64,000 nt of DNA, taken from NCBI RefSeq assembly GCF_003850345.1, contig NZ_CP027707.1:3472001-3536000 (forward strand), in the 5' to 3' direction. The notes under the pieces were generated by a model that was not told the origin of the DNA, did not search any database, and saw only the letters and a list, made by a program, of their open reading frames with translations. The position numbers and the translations under genes are program-made. The stretch comes from Pseudomonas chlororaphis subsp. piscium (GTDB taxonomy: Bacteria; Pseudomonadota; Gammaproteobacteria; Pseudomonadales; Pseudomonadaceae). This document shows positions 18,116 to 26,465 of this stretch, piece after piece. Position 1 is the first letter of the stretch. The number at the start of each line of letters is the position of its first letter.

Positions 18116-18583
18116 GCAGCACTGATTGATGACTTGGTTAAGAGCCTTGGCCATACCTATCCTGAAATGATTGCCTCCGGAATGTATCTCCCGGGAGGGC
18201 CGCCAAAAGGCATCTTCGAGGACAGCGATACCATAGCCATGTCACCGGAGGCAGGTATCGAACTTGAGTTTTGGGCCAGTACCCAACGCTTTGAAGCCTT
18301 ATATATTTCCTTACTAAAGCGCTTCCCAGAACAATCAACCTACAAGGGAAAACTGCCCTACCACCTCGAAACCAAGATGAATCAGAAATGGGTCAGATCC
18401 CATCAAGGCGAACCTCTGGAGTCAGGAGCCCCCTATAGAATCCCGGTGCTGGGTATGACTGGCGGCTGGGATACTTATCGTTTTGCAGGTTTCCCCAAAC
18501 ATATCCATGTGCGGTTCAAGTACACCGTCGACATGGAAGTGGAAGGGATAGTGTTCAGGCTTAACGAAAAATCCCACCCTTAG
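18110..18583 (+). CDS. Immunity protein 1 (DUF6392-like)
   Basis: 157 residues, starting [20 protein letters not shown] and carrying [14 protein letters not shown] and a GGWDTYRF segment. No signal peptide, cytosolic. It follows the toxin stop by 1 bp, the classic position of a cognate immunity gene, and would bind and block the nuclease-like domain (inference). The shape resembles proteins I know as DUF6392 next to pyocin-type toxins in Pseudomonas. It is one of five intact paralogues in a row. Confidence 0.8.
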   Translation: MNAALIDDLVKSLGHTYPEMIASGMYLPGGPPKGIFEDSDTIAMSPEAGIELEFWASTQRFEALYISLLKRFPEQSTYKGKLPYHLETKMNQKWVRSHQGEPLESGAPYRIPVLGMTGGWDTYRFAGFPKHIHVRFKYTVDMEVEGIVFRLNEKSHP

Positions 18584-18590
18584 TTTTACG

Positions 18591-18636
18591 GGGCACAGCT
18601 GGCACGAATATGAACGCCGCAATGATCGATGACCTG
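18591..18636 (+). repeat. Direct repeat at immunity gene 2 start, copy 1
   Basis: 46 bp (beginning GGGCACAGCTGGCACGAAT) covering the leader and first 9 codons of immunity gene 2. It recurs identically at 20556-20601 at the broken sixth copy. Confidence 0.9.
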
Positions 18637-19083
18637 ATTAAAAATATGGGGAGGACCTATCCCGAGTTGATCGCATCTGGAATGTATCTCCCAGGAGGAC
18701 CACCAAAGGGCATCTTTGATGACAGCGACAGGGTGACGGTGTCGCCGGAGCCAGGGATCGAATTGGTTTTTTGGGCCAGCACTCAACGTTTTGAAAACCT
18801 GTTCATCACCTTTCTTGAGGGTTTTGAAGGAGAGCCCATATACCGAGGGAGTCTTCCCTACCAGCTCAAAACGAAGATGAATCAGACCTGGGTTAAATCT
18901 CAATATGGCGAGCCGCTGGAGTCAGGAGCGCCTTATAGAGTTCCTATCTCCGGCATGACAGGTGGCTGGGATAGCTATCGTTTTCCAGGCATGTCCAAGA
19001 GCGTCCATGTGTTGTTCAAGTACACCGTTGAAATGGAAGTGGAAGGCATCGTCTTCAGGCTGAACGAAAGATCACATGCGTAG
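18610..19083 (+). CDS. Immunity protein 2 (DUF6392-like paralogue)
   Basis: 157 residues, collinear with immunity protein 1 and very similar at both ends ([33 protein letters not shown]). The middle ([20 protein letters not shown]) differs moderately. 26 bp separate it from copy 1. It closely resembles copy 5. It may protect against a variant of the same toxin family, as orphan immunity genes do in other systems (inference). Confidence 0.78.
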   Translation: MNAAMIDDLIKNMGRTYPELIASGMYLPGGPPKGIFDDSDRVTVSPEPGIELVFWASTQRFENLFITFLEGFEGEPIYRGSLPYQLKTKMNQTWVKSQYGEPLESGAPYRVPISGMTGGWDSYRFPGMSKSVHVLFKYTVEMEVEGIVFRLNERSHA

Positions 19084-19585
19084 TTATGCAGAAAGTGCAG
19101 TGAGCGAGGAAACGAACGCCGCCATGATCGATAAGCTGGTTAAAAGTCTCGGACATACTTACCCCGAAATGATCGCTTTAGGAATGTATCTTCCAAGCGG
19201 CCCACCTAAAGGTATTTTCGAGGACAGTGACACAGTGGCAATGTCACCTGAGCCCGGAGTCGAATTAGGCTTTTGGGCTAAGAGTCAACGCTTTGAAATG
19301 CTGTTCATCAGCTTGCTGGAAAGCTTCCAAGGGAAGTCGCTCTACAAGGGAAACCTACCTTTTCAACTTAAAAGCCGGATGAATCAGGGGTGGATACGGT
19401 CCCGTTGTGGAGAGCCATTGGAATCAAAAGCACCTTTCAAAATGCCCATACGGGGCATGACGGGGGGGTGGGACATTTATCGTTTTCCGGGCATACCCAA
19501 AGGAACGCAGGCGGTTTTTAAATACAGCGCCGAAATGGAGGTTGAAACGATAGTGTTCGAGCTGAACGAAAGATCACACGCTTAA
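19076..19585 (+). CDS. Immunity protein 3 (DUF6392-like paralogue), displaced start
   Basis: Up to 169 residues if translation starts at the ATG at 19076, which overlaps the stop of copy 2 by 8 bp. The codon matching the other copies' start is ACG (19112), so the normal ATG is lost. Alternatives in frame are GTG at 19100 and ATG at 19124, the latter behind a GAGGAA. From [19 protein letters not shown] on, the protein aligns with its siblings and is intact to ELNERSHA. Overlap with copy 2 suggests translational coupling. Confidence 0.72.
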   Translation: MRSYAESAVSEETNAAMIDKLVKSLGHTYPEMIALGMYLPSGPPKGIFEDSDTVAMSPEPGVELGFWAKSQRFEMLFISLLESFQGKSLYKGNLPFQLKSRMNQGWIRSRCGEPLESKAPFKMPIRGMTGGWDIYRFPGIPKGTQAVFKYSAEMEVETIVFELNERSHA

Positions 19586-20047
19586 ATGATCGATGACTTG
19601 GTTAAAAGCCTTGGCCGTACTTATCCGGAGCTGATTGCCTCTGGAATGTACCTTCCCGGAGGGCCGCCAAAAGGTATCTTCGACGACAGCGATACCTTAT
19701 CGATGGCCCCTGAATCGGGTCTCGAGATGGGGTTCTGGGCCAGCAGTCTACGGTTTGAGACTCTCTTTATCAGCTTGCTCGAAAGCTTCGAGGGAGAATC
19801 CACCTACAAGGGAAAACTGCCTTACGAACTTGAAAATCGAATGAGCCAACAGTGGGTGCGATCCCGGTACGAAGAGCCTTTTACATCCCGAGCTCCCTTC
19901 AAAATGCCCATTAGAGGTATGACAGGTGGGTCTGATACCTATCGTTTTTCGAGCATACCTAAAGGGACTCAGGTGGTTTTCAAATACAACGCCGATCTGG
20001 ACGTGGAAACGGTGGTGTTCAGGTTGATCGAGAAATCACGTGCTTAG
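19586..20047 (+). CDS. Immunity protein 4 (DUF6392-like paralogue)
   Basis: 153 residues. The ATG follows the stop of copy 3 with no gap (TAA-ATG). The first four residues of the other copies (MNAA or similar) are missing, and the protein begins at the internal Met, [16 protein letters not shown]. The body is intact and closest to copy 3 ([24 protein letters not shown]). Direct abutment implies re-initiation by the same ribosome. Confidence 0.75.
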   Translation: MIDDLVKSLGRTYPELIASGMYLPGGPPKGIFDDSDTLSMAPESGLEMGFWASSLRFETLFISLLESFEGESTYKGKLPYELENRMSQQWVRSRYEEPFTSRAPFKMPIRGMTGGSDTYRFSSIPKGTQVVFKYNADLDVETVVFRLIEKSRA

Positions 20048-20054
20048 TTCTGCT

Positions 20055-20080
20055 GAAACAAGGCTGGTATTGATATGAAC
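20055..20080 (+). repeat. Direct repeat: orphan toxin-tail / immunity junction, copy 2
   Basis: Exact copy of 18090-18115. Here the toxin's last codons (K-Q-G-W-Y-stop) stand without a toxin gene, a scar of a second toxin-immunity junction. Confidence 0.9.
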
Positions 20081-20548
20081 TCAGCAATGATTGATGACCT
20101 AGTTAAAAGCCTCGGGCGTACCTCTCCCGCACTGGTTGCCTCTGGGATACATCTCCCCGGCGGTCCGCCAACAGGTATTTTCGAGGACAGCGACACCTTA
20201 TCTATGTCGCCTGAACCGGGTATTGAGCTGGGATTCTGGGCCAGCAATCAGCGATTTGAAGATCTGTTCATTACTTTCCTGGAAACGTTTCCCGGAAGGC
20301 CAACCTACAAAGGAGGGCTTCCCTATCAGCTCAAGACCAAAATGAACCAGAGCTGGGTTAGATCACAATACGGTGAGCCCCTGGAATCAAAAGGGCCTTA
20401 CAAAATCCCTGTGCGTGGGCTGGTAGGCGGGTGGGAAACCTATCGTTTTCCAGGCATGTCCAAAAACATCAATGTGTTGTTCAAGTACACCATTGAAATG
20501 GAAGTGGAAGGAATCGTGTTCAGACTTAACGAAAAATCCCACGCTTAG
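20075..20548 (+). CDS. Immunity protein 5 (DUF6392-like paralogue)
   Basis: 157 residues, [20 protein letters not shown] to [11 protein letters not shown], intact. The 26 bases around its start are identical to those at immunity gene 1, including a remnant of the toxin tail, so it probably once followed a toxin directly. The middle and end are closest to copy 2 ([19 protein letters not shown]). One odd change is [12 protein letters not shown] where the others read TYPE.IASGMYL. Confidence 0.78.
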   Translation: MNSAMIDDLVKSLGRTSPALVASGIHLPGGPPTGIFEDSDTLSMSPEPGIELGFWASNQRFEDLFITFLETFPGRPTYKGGLPYQLKTKMNQSWVRSQYGEPLESKGPYKIPVRGLVGGWETYRFPGMSKNINVLFKYTIEMEVEGIVFRLNEKSHA

Positions 20549-20555
20549 CTCTACA

Positions 20556-20601
20556 GGGCACAGCTGGCACGAATATGAACGCCGCAATGATCGATGACCT
20601 G
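20556..20601 (+). repeat. Direct repeat at broken sixth immunity copy, copy 2
   Basis: Identical to 18591-18636. It covers the leader and first nine codons of the truncated sixth immunity gene. Confidence 0.9.
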
Positions 20602-20661
20602 GCTAAATGTCTTGGCCTCACCTATCCCGAAATGATCCCTTCCGGGAAGGTTTTCAGCTGA
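20575..20661 (+). pseudogene. Truncated sixth immunity gene copy (28 codons)
   Basis: Encodes only [20 protein letters not shown] and eight further residues before a TGA at 20659. The first 24 or so residues match the immunity family. The rest of the gene is missing, and the sequence passes straight into the leader of the NUDIX gene. It marks the right end of the duplicated array and a probable deletion breakpoint near 20641. Confidence 0.85.
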
Positions 20662-20697
20662 TCAGGATGCGAAATTACAAGCCAAGGAGAAGATGGC

Positions 20698-21120
20698 ATG
20701 ACGATAAAGAAAGCCTGTCCGATAGTACTGCGGAGCAGTGAGACGCTAGAAATTCTGGCATTTGAGCATCCTCTGGCAGGTCTGCAACTGGTCAAGGGTA
20801 GCGTGGAACCCGGAGAGTCGACCGAGGCGGCCGCTGCCCGGGAGCTGTTCGAAGAAGCCGGGATTCAAGGCAAGGTGATACGAGATTTGGGGGCGTGGCG
20901 CTCGCCTATAACCGGACAGATGTGGGCATTCCACGAGTGTCATGTCGCGCAAGACCTCCCTGATACCTGGGTTCATCATACTGAGGATGACGGAGGGCAT
21001 GAGTTCAGGTTTTTCTGGCATCCATTAATGAGTGAGCCTTCTGAAGCCTGGCATCAGATTTACAAAGATGCTTTGGGGTTTATAAGACTTAGTCTCGCAA
21101 AAGCCCCCATGGAGAATTGA
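20698..21120 (+). CDS. NUDIX hydrolase
   Basis: 140 residues. A complete Nudix box starts at about residue 34: GSVEPGESTEAAAARELFEE followed by AGI, with the REx2EE metal-binding core. These enzymes hydrolyse nucleoside diphosphates linked to other groups; the substrate cannot be told here. AAGGAG lies about 10 bp before the ATG. Base composition is still lower than the chromosome average, and the gene directly abuts the broken immunity copy, so it may have come with the toxin island or mark its edge. Confidence 0.85.
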   Translation: MTIKKACPIVLRSSETLEILAFEHPLAGLQLVKGSVEPGESTEAAAARELFEEAGIQGKVIRDLGAWRSPITGQMWAFHECHVAQDLPDTWVHHTEDDGGHEFRFFWHPLMSEPSEAWHQIYKDALGFIRLSLAKAPMEN

Positions 21121-21195
21121 CAGCCAGTTGCCTCTTTACGGCACGCCCATTTATGCGGCAACAACCCGGCAATCCCACTCACCCACCCCCTCCCC

Positions 21196-21636
21196 TCAAT
21201 GCCCGCGAATATAGTGCTCCAACTGCCGAATCAGATCCGCCTGCTCGACAATCGCTTCCTTCACCAGATCGCCAATCGATAGCAGCCCGATCAGTTGCTG
21301 GCCTTCCAGCACCGGCAGGTGGCGCAGGTGGCTGTCGGTCATCACGGCCATGCAGCATTCGATGCTGTGCTGGCTGTCGGCGGTCACCACCGGTGCGCTC
21401 ATGATGGCGCGGACCGGGGTGCCTACCGATGAGCGGCCTTGCAGCACTACCTTGCGCGCATAATCGCGTTCGCTGATGACGCCGACCACCTGGCCGGCTT
21501 CCATCACCGGCAGTGCGCCGACATTTTTCTGCGCCATTATCTGCAGTGCTTCGAGGACCATCTGGTCCGGGCCGATGCTGTGCACCTGGCGGTTTTCCAC
21601 GGCCTTCAACTTGAGCAACTGAGCAGCGGTTTTCAT
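21196..21636 (-). CDS. CBS-domain protein
   Basis: 146 residues made of two CBS motifs (about 10-65 with VGALPVMEAGQVVGVISERD, and 75-135 with HLRHLPVLEGQQLIGLLSIGD). Stand-alone CBS pairs bind adenosine nucleotides and act as energy or redox sensors. GGAG 7 bp upstream supports the ATG at 21636 rather than the longer ORF. It follows nirBD by about 95 bp on the same strand and may be co-transcribed. Confidence 0.87.
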   Translation of the reverse strand: MKTAAQLLKLKAVENRQVHSIGPDQMVLEALQIMAQKNVGALPVMEAGQVVGVISERDYARKVVLQGRSSVGTPVRAIMSAPVVTADSQHSIECCMAVMTDSHLRHLPVLEGQQLIGLLSIGDLVKEAIVEQADLIRQLEHYIRGH

Positions 21637-21731
21637 GGGCGTCTCCGATACCTTGAGCAACAGGGGTTCCGGCCCCGCGCCGGGAGGCGCGGAGTCAGAT
21701 ATGGATCTGAATTGAATGAGGCGCGAGTGGT

Positions 21732-22121
21732 TTACCGCACGCCAATTTCCACCACGTCGCCGCGCAGCCGCGCCGGCCAGGTCCGCAGGCGTTGCTCCGG
21801 GTATTCCAGGCAGGTGCCGTCGGCCAGGCGGAAGTGCTGCTTGTACAAGGGCGAGGCGATCACCAGTTCATCCTTGATGCAGCCCACCAGGCCGCGGCCG
21901 ATGACGTTGGCGCCGGACTGCGGGTCATGGTTGTCGATGGCGTAGAGGGTCTGCTGCGCGGCATCCGGCAGGTAGATCAGCGCCACCTGGGCGCCGTCGT
22001 GCCACACCACCACGCCGCTGTGACTGACCAGGTCCTGGCGGCTGCACACAGCCAGCCACTGCACATCGGGCTGCTCGGCGAATCCACTTTCGATAGGTTG
22101 CAGGCTTGGCGACAGGCTCAT
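21732..22121 (-). CDS. nirD: Assimilatory nitrite reductase small subunit NirD
   Basis: 129 residues, a Rieske-like fold without the cluster ligands, as usual for NirD: the loop reads DNHDPQSGANVIGRGLVG and later ASPLYKQHF.LADGTCLEYP. It partners NirB in NADH-dependent reduction of nitrite to ammonium in the cytosol. Its ATG overlaps the nirB stop (TGATG), so it is coupled to nirB. Confidence 0.93.
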   Translation of the reverse strand: MSLSPSLQPIESGFAEQPDVQWLAVCSRQDLVSHSGVVVWHDGAQVALIYLPDAAQQTLYAIDNHDPQSGANVIGRGLVGCIKDELVIASPLYKQHFRLADGTCLEYPEQRLRTWPARLRGDVVEIGVR

Positions 22122-24682
22122 CAGAGCACCTCCTCGGTGACAGGGATCAGGTTGAGTTCGGCGGCCATGATCGGCCGGCGCTGGCCGCGTTCCTGGACAA
22201 AGTGAATGTCCGGGTCCGGGCGCTGGTCGTTGACGAAGGTGCGGAAGCGCTTGAGTTTTTCCGGGTCCTCGAGGGCGTTGGCCCATTCGCATTCGTAGCG
22301 ATCCACCACCAGCTGCATCTGCGCTTCCAGCTCGGCGCCCAGCCCCAGGCTGTCGTCGATGATCACCGCCTTGAGGTAATCCAGGCCGCCTTCCAGGCTC
22401 TCGCGCCAGACCGAGGTGCGTTGCAGGCGGTCGGCGGTGCGGATGTAGAACATCAGGAAGCGGTCGATGTAGCGAATCAGGGTCTGGTCGTCGAGGTCGG
22501 TGGCGAACAGCTCGGCGTGGCGCGGGCGCATGCCGCCGTTGCCGCAGACGTACAGGTTCCAGCCCTTCTCGGTGGCGATCACGCCGACGTCCTTGCTCTG
22601 CGCCTCGGCGCATTCGCGGGTGCAGCCGGACACCGCGAACTTCAGCTTGTGCGGCGAACGCAGGCCCTTGTAGCGGTCCTCGATCTCCAGGGCCATGCGC
22701 ACGCTGTCCTGCACCCCGTAGCGGCACCAGGTACTGCCCACGCAGGACTTCACGGTGCGGGTCGACTTGCCGTAGGCATGCCCGGTCTCGAAACCGGCGG
22801 CGATCAGCTCGGCCCAGATGTCCGGCAGCTGGTGCAGCTGGGCACCGAACAGGTCGATGCGCTGGCCGCCGGTGATCTTGGTGTAGAGGTCGTATTTCTT
22901 CGCCACCTGGCCGATCACGATCAGTTTGTCGGCGGTGATTTCGCCACCGGCGATCCGTGGCACCACCGAGTAGGTGCCGTTCTTCTGCATGTTGGCCATG
23001 AAGGTGTCGTTGGTGTCCTGCAGCGGCACCAGGGAGCGCTCCATGATCGGCTGGTTCCAGCACGAGGCGAGGATCGAGCCCACCGCCGGCTTGCAGATAT
23101 CGCAGCCGACGTGGCCACGGCCATGCTTGGCGAGCATCTCGTCGAAACTGAGGATCCCCTCGACCCGCACCAGCGCGTACAACTCCTGGCGGGTGTAGGC
23201 GAAGTGTTCGCACAGGCTCTTGTCGACGCTGACGCCGCGGGCGATCAGCTCGTGCTCGAACACCTGCTTGAGCAGGCCGGCGCAGCCGCCGCAGCCGGTG
23301 CAGGCCTTGGTCTGCGCCTTGAGCTGGCCGAGGTCGGAACAGCCGCCGTCGACGGCCGAGCAGATCGCGCCCTTGGTCACGTTATGGCAGGAGCAGACCG
23401 TGGCCGACTCGGGCAAGGCGCCCGGGCCAAGGGTCGGCGCGCCGGCGCTGGACGGCAGGATCAGGCCGGCCGGTTCGGCGGGCAAGGCAATGCCGTTCTG
23501 CATGTATTGCAGCAAGGTGTCGTAGTAGCTGTTGTCGCCCACCAGCACCGCGCCGAGCACCTGTTTGCCGCTGGCGTCCACCACCAGGCGCCGGTAGCTG
23601 GCCGTGGCTTCGTCGATGAACTGGTAGCTGCGCGCCCCCGGGGTCAGGCCCTGGGCGTCGCCGATGGAGCCGACATCCACCCCCAGCAGCTTGAGCTTGG
23701 TCGACATGTCCGCGCCCATGAAAGGCTCGCCAGGCTCGCCGCACAGCTGGGCGGCGACGCTGCGGGCCATCTGGTAACCCGGGGCCACCAGGCCGAAGAT
23801 GCTGCCGTTCCAGCTGGCGCACTCACCGATCGCGTAGATATGCGGGTCGCCGCTCAAGCACTGGTTGTCCACCACCACACCGCCGCGCGGGCCGATCTCC
23901 AGGGCGCAGTCCCGGGCCAGGGCATCCTGGGCGCGAATCCCGGCGGAGAACACAATCAGATCGGTTTCCAGAAAGTCATCACCGGCGAAGTTCATCCGGT
24001 AGCGGTACTGCTCGCCGGTGCTGATCGACTGGGTGCCCTTGCCCAGATGCACGCCGACGCCCAGGGCTTCGATCCGCGCCTTCAGCGCGCGACCGCCCTG
24101 CTCGTCCAGCTGCACCGGCATCAGCCGTGGGGCGAACTCCACCACATGGGCTTCCAGGCCCAGGCTCTTCAAGGCGTTGGCCGCCTCGAGGCCGAGCAGC
24201 CCGCCGCCCACCACCACGCCGCGCCGGGCATTGGCGGCCGCGGCGCGGATACCGTCGAGGTCTTCCAGGGTGCGATAGACCAGGCGCGAGTCGCCCTCGG
24301 CACCCTTGATCGGCGGCACGAAGGGATAGGAGCCGGTAGCCAGCACCAGCTTGTCGTAGTGCACCGGGCCGGCGGCGGTGAGCACCTGGCGGTTGGCGCG
24401 GTCGATGCGCAGCACCGCCACCCCCAGGTGCAGGGTCAGGCCAGGAGTCTGGTACAGCGCGGCATCGCCCAGGGCCAGGGATTCGGCGTCGCGACCGGTG
24501 AAATACTCGGACAGGTGCACCCGATCGTAGGCGCGCATCGGCTCTTCGCTGAAGACATGCAGGCGGTACTGCTCGAGGGCGCCGCGCGCCACCAGCTGTT
24601 CGACGCAATGATGTCCGACCATGCCGTTGCCGATCACGATCAGGGTTTTGTGTGTGTTCAAAGGGGCAACAATGGCATTCAT
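22121..24682 (-). CDS. nirB: NADH-dependent nitrite reductase large subunit NirB
   Basis: 853 residues, full length. The N-terminal FAD/NADH part has VIGNGMVGHHCVEQL and GGGLLGLEAANAL. A BFD-like [2Fe-2S] region contains CSCHNVTKGAIC and CTGCGGC. The siroheme/[4Fe-4S] reductase part contains CVGSTWCRYG and SGCTRECAEAQSKDVG. It reduces nitrite to ammonium using NADH. The ATG at 24682 fits the family; the longer ORF would include the leader terminator. Control is probably by a sigma54-type promoter plus leader attenuation (separate entries). Confidence 0.94.
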   Translation of the reverse strand: MNAIVAPLNTHKTLIVIGNGMVGHHCVEQLVARGALEQYRLHVFSEEPMRAYDRVHLSEYFTGRDAESLALGDAALYQTPGLTLHLGVAVLRIDRANRQVLTAAGPVHYDKLVLATGSYPFVPPIKGAEGDSRLVYRTLEDLDGIRAAAANARRGVVVGGGLLGLEAANALKSLGLEAHVVEFAPRLMPVQLDEQGGRALKARIEALGVGVHLGKGTQSISTGEQYRYRMNFAGDDFLETDLIVFSAGIRAQDALARDCALEIGPRGGVVVDNQCLSGDPHIYAIGECASWNGSIFGLVAPGYQMARSVAAQLCGEPGEPFMGADMSTKLKLLGVDVGSIGDAQGLTPGARSYQFIDEATASYRRLVVDASGKQVLGAVLVGDNSYYDTLLQYMQNGIALPAEPAGLILPSSAGAPTLGPGALPESATVCSCHNVTKGAICSAVDGGCSDLGQLKAQTKACTGCGGCAGLLKQVFEHELIARGVSVDKSLCEHFAYTRQELYALVRVEGILSFDEMLAKHGRGHVGCDICKPAVGSILASCWNQPIMERSLVPLQDTNDTFMANMQKNGTYSVVPRIAGGEITADKLIVIGQVAKKYDLYTKITGGQRIDLFGAQLHQLPDIWAELIAAGFETGHAYGKSTRTVKSCVGSTWCRYGVQDSVRMALEIEDRYKGLRSPHKLKFAVSGCTRECAEAQSKDVGVIATEKGWNLYVCGNGGMRPRHAELFATDLDDQTLIRYIDRFLMFYIRTADRLQRTSVWRESLEGGLDYLKAVIIDDSLGLGAELEAQMQLVVDRYECEWANALEDPEKLKRFRTFVNDQRPDPDIHFVQERGQRRPIMAAELNLIPVTEEVL

Positions 24683-24723
24683 AAATAGCACCCGACCCAA
24701 GCCAATCACGGTTTTTTTAAAGC

Positions 24724-24762
24724 AAAAAAAAGCGCCTGAAACCTCACGGTTCCAGGCGCCTT
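24724..24762 (-). terminator. Intrinsic terminator in the nirB leader (attenuator)
   Basis: On the minus strand GGCGCCTGGAACC, loop GTGA, GGTTTCAGGCGCT, then eight T. It is a strong stem with a T-run, ending about 42 bp before the nirB ATG and downstream of the likely promoter, so it must be read through for expression. This is the layout of nasF-type leaders controlled by ANTAR proteins (NasR/NasT). The ANTAR-binding hairpin itself was not resolved. Confidence 0.8.
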
Positions 24763-25074
24763 TGCCTGTTATTTGCGGTGTGCGATCGGGCTGCTGTGCC
24801 TGACTCACCGAGTGCCCGCGGCCTGTTGGCCAATCGATCTGCGTTGACCGACGGGGCGGCCCGCCCGCGACATGCGCGGTGGGGCGTTATCGGCTGTCTT
24901 GCAGCCTTTGTGCCAGGCTGCGTCGCAAGTCTTGAAACGCCGTGCTGGCGGGCTTGCGCGGTAATTCTGCAAGGCTCCCGGATACCCTGCCAGGGGCCCT
25001 GAATCGCCTTAGCCTGGTGCAAGATCGGGTCGGCGACGCCTTATAAAAGTGCAAATCCACCGCAGCGCCCCAAC
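24763..25074. other. nirB leader and upstream intergenic region
   Basis: 312 bp between the attenuator stem and the RraA-like gene. It holds the sigma54-like promoter and leader RNA of nirBD, including a short hairpin near 24803-24813 (ACTC/GAGT), and the 3' flank of the siderophore operon. No ORF with coding character. Confidence 0.5.
24898..24916 (-). promoter_or_regulatory. Probable sigma54 (-24/-12) promoter of nirBD
   Basis: Minus strand CTGGCACAAAGGCTGCAAG: TGGCAC at -24 and CTGCA at -12, with the GG and GC pairs at the required spacing; one mismatch in the -12 TTGCA. It lies about 215 bp before nirB, giving a leader of about 205 nt that contains the terminator. This fits NtrC-dependent nitrogen control. 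Confidence 0.6.
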
Positions 25075-25689
25075 TCAGCCGATAGAAGCCAGGCGCTGCA
25101 AGAATGCCCCGCGCCGCTCTCGATCCTGCTCTTCTTTAGCCAGCAACTCCGGCAACAACGCCTCGGCCCGTTGCCCGTCGAGAATGAACACACCGTCATC
25201 GTCGCCGATGGCGATATCCCCCGGGTTGACCTGTACCCCGGCCACCTCGATCGGGTGGTTGACCTCCCCCTGCTCGCCGATGCCGCGGGTGGTGTAGGCA
25301 CTGACGCCACGGCTGAACACCGGCAGGCGATGCTCGCGCAAGGCCGCGACATCGGTGACCGCGCCCTCCACCACCACCCCGGCCAGGCCCTTGATCAGCC
25401 CGGCCAGGGTGCGTAGTTCGCCCCAGCAGGCGCACTCCTGATCCCCCACACACTGGATCACCAGCACGTCCCCCGGCTCGCTGAGCAGCAGCGCGTCGCG
25501 CAGGATGGCGCCATCCGGGGCGAAGACCTTGACCGTGACCACAGTGCCGAGCATCCGCAGCCCGTCGAACAGCGGACGGATTCCGCGCAGGTAACCCTCG
25601 TCGCCAAAGTGGCCGAGGGTCGAAGGCGCAATGCCACGGTAATGCTCAAGCACGGCAGCGCTGGTGGGTGGTTGGCGCGGAGCGATCAT
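25075..25689 (-). CDS. RraA/HMG-aldolase-like protein at the end of the siderophore operon
   Basis: 204 residues of the RraA-like fold (also called RNase E regulator, demethylmenaquinone methyltransferase-like, or HMG/CHA aldolase). Visible are VTVKVFAPDG, GDVLVIQ, GVVVEGAVTDVAALR, LPVFSRGV and the acidic DIAIGDDDGVF. Class II aldolases of this fold have G-x-x-R-D where this protein has GAVTD, so the catalytic Arg is replaced by Thr. The ATG at 25689 overlaps the stop of the FhuF-like gene (ATGA), so it belongs to the achromobactin operon. Its task there is unknown. Confidence 0.72.
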   Translation of the reverse strand: MIAPRQPPTSAAVLEHYRGIAPSTLGHFGDEGYLRGIRPLFDGLRMLGTVVTVKVFAPDGAILRDALLLSEPGDVLVIQCVGDQECACWGELRTLAGLIKGLAGVVVEGAVTDVAALREHRLPVFSRGVSAYTTRGIGEQGEVNHPIEVAGVQVNPGDIAIGDDDGVFILDGQRAEALLPELLAKEEQDRERRGAFLQRLASIG

Positions 25690-26465
25690 CGGCATTTCCT
25701 CGGGCGCAGCAGCGGGCAGGTGGAGCAGTATTCGGCGGGCTCGGTGGCCTCGTAATAGAAGCAGCAGGTCCGGCGAAAGCGGATGCTCTTGCCCTCCTCC
25801 AGCTGCGTCGGCGGCCGGCGGAAGTGCCGCAGCGGGTTGTAGTCCAGGCCGAACAGCTGCGGCCCGGCCTCGTGCAGCAGCCAGTCGAAGTCGGCTTCGT
25901 GGCGCAGGCGGATCAGCGGGTCCTCGACCTTGCTCATGCGTTTTTCGTACAGCGAATAGACCCGAACCGCGGTGTTTTCCCAGAGGATGCGCCGGGAAAT
26001 GCCGCTGACCCGGTTGAAGGTCTGCCACAGTGGCGCCAGCAGCCCGGCGAACAACGACTCGACGATGGAAGCGCGCCAGGCTTCGCGCTCGCCCGCGGCA
26101 TAAGCCTGGGGAGCCCGGTCCGGCAACGGCATCGACGAAGTCCAGAGCCCGTCGTCGTGGCCGTACTCGATCACGCAATCGTCCAGGGACAGCAGCAGGC
26201 CCTGGTCGCACACCGACATGGCGTACAGGCAGGCGCCGGTGGCGAGGAAGGAAAAACGCTTGGCCAGCAGCGAGGCGGTGATCCCTCGGGTCGGCGAACC
26301 GATTACTGGTCCCAACTGGTCGAGCAGCGCGATGCAGGTTTCATCGTCGAGCAAGGCCCGGGCACTCAGGGAGCGCTGCCGGTCACATTGCGCCATGGGT
26401 TTCAGCCGCAGCGCTCCGCTCAGCACGCTCCAGTCTGCCGGGTTGAAGGCGGCTTGCAGGTTCAT
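25686..26465 (-). CDS. FhuF-like ferric-siderophore reductase
   Basis: 259 residues. The C-terminus has the FhuF [2Fe-2S] motif C-C-x10-C-x2-C ([17 protein letters not shown]). FhuF proteins reduce siderophore-bound Fe(III) in the cytosol to free the iron. Its ATG overlaps the stop of the ATPase gene cbrD and its own stop overlaps the RraA-like gene, so it is in the same operon. It probably releases iron from ferric achromobactin after uptake. No symbol is given because FhuF itself belongs to the ferrichrome system. Confidence 0.85.
   Translation of the reverse strand: MNLQAAFNPADWSVLSGALRLKPMAQCDRQRSLSARALLDDETCIALLDQLGPVIGSPTRGITASLLAKRFSFLATGACLYAMSVCDQGLLLSLDDCVIEYGHDDGLWTSSMPLPDRAPQAYAAGEREAWRASIVESLFAGLLAPLWQTFNRVSGISRRILWENTAVRVYSLYEKRMSKVEDPLIRLRHEADFDWLLHEAGPQLFGLDYNPLRHFRRPPTQLEEGKSIRFRRTCCFYYEATEPAEYCSTCPLLRPRKCR

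Noticed and set aside
18110-20661. Immunity tandem array as a CRISPR or short tandem-repeat locus
   Set aside because: The repeat unit is a whole gene of about 470 bp with divergent sequence, not short identical repeats with spacers.
22106-24688. 860-codon plus-strand open frame opposite nirB
   Set aside because: Mirror of nirB codon structure with no recognisable protein features.
24683-24808. Extended nirB N-terminus
   Set aside because: It would translate through the T-tailed attenuator stem; the family N-terminus starts at 24682.
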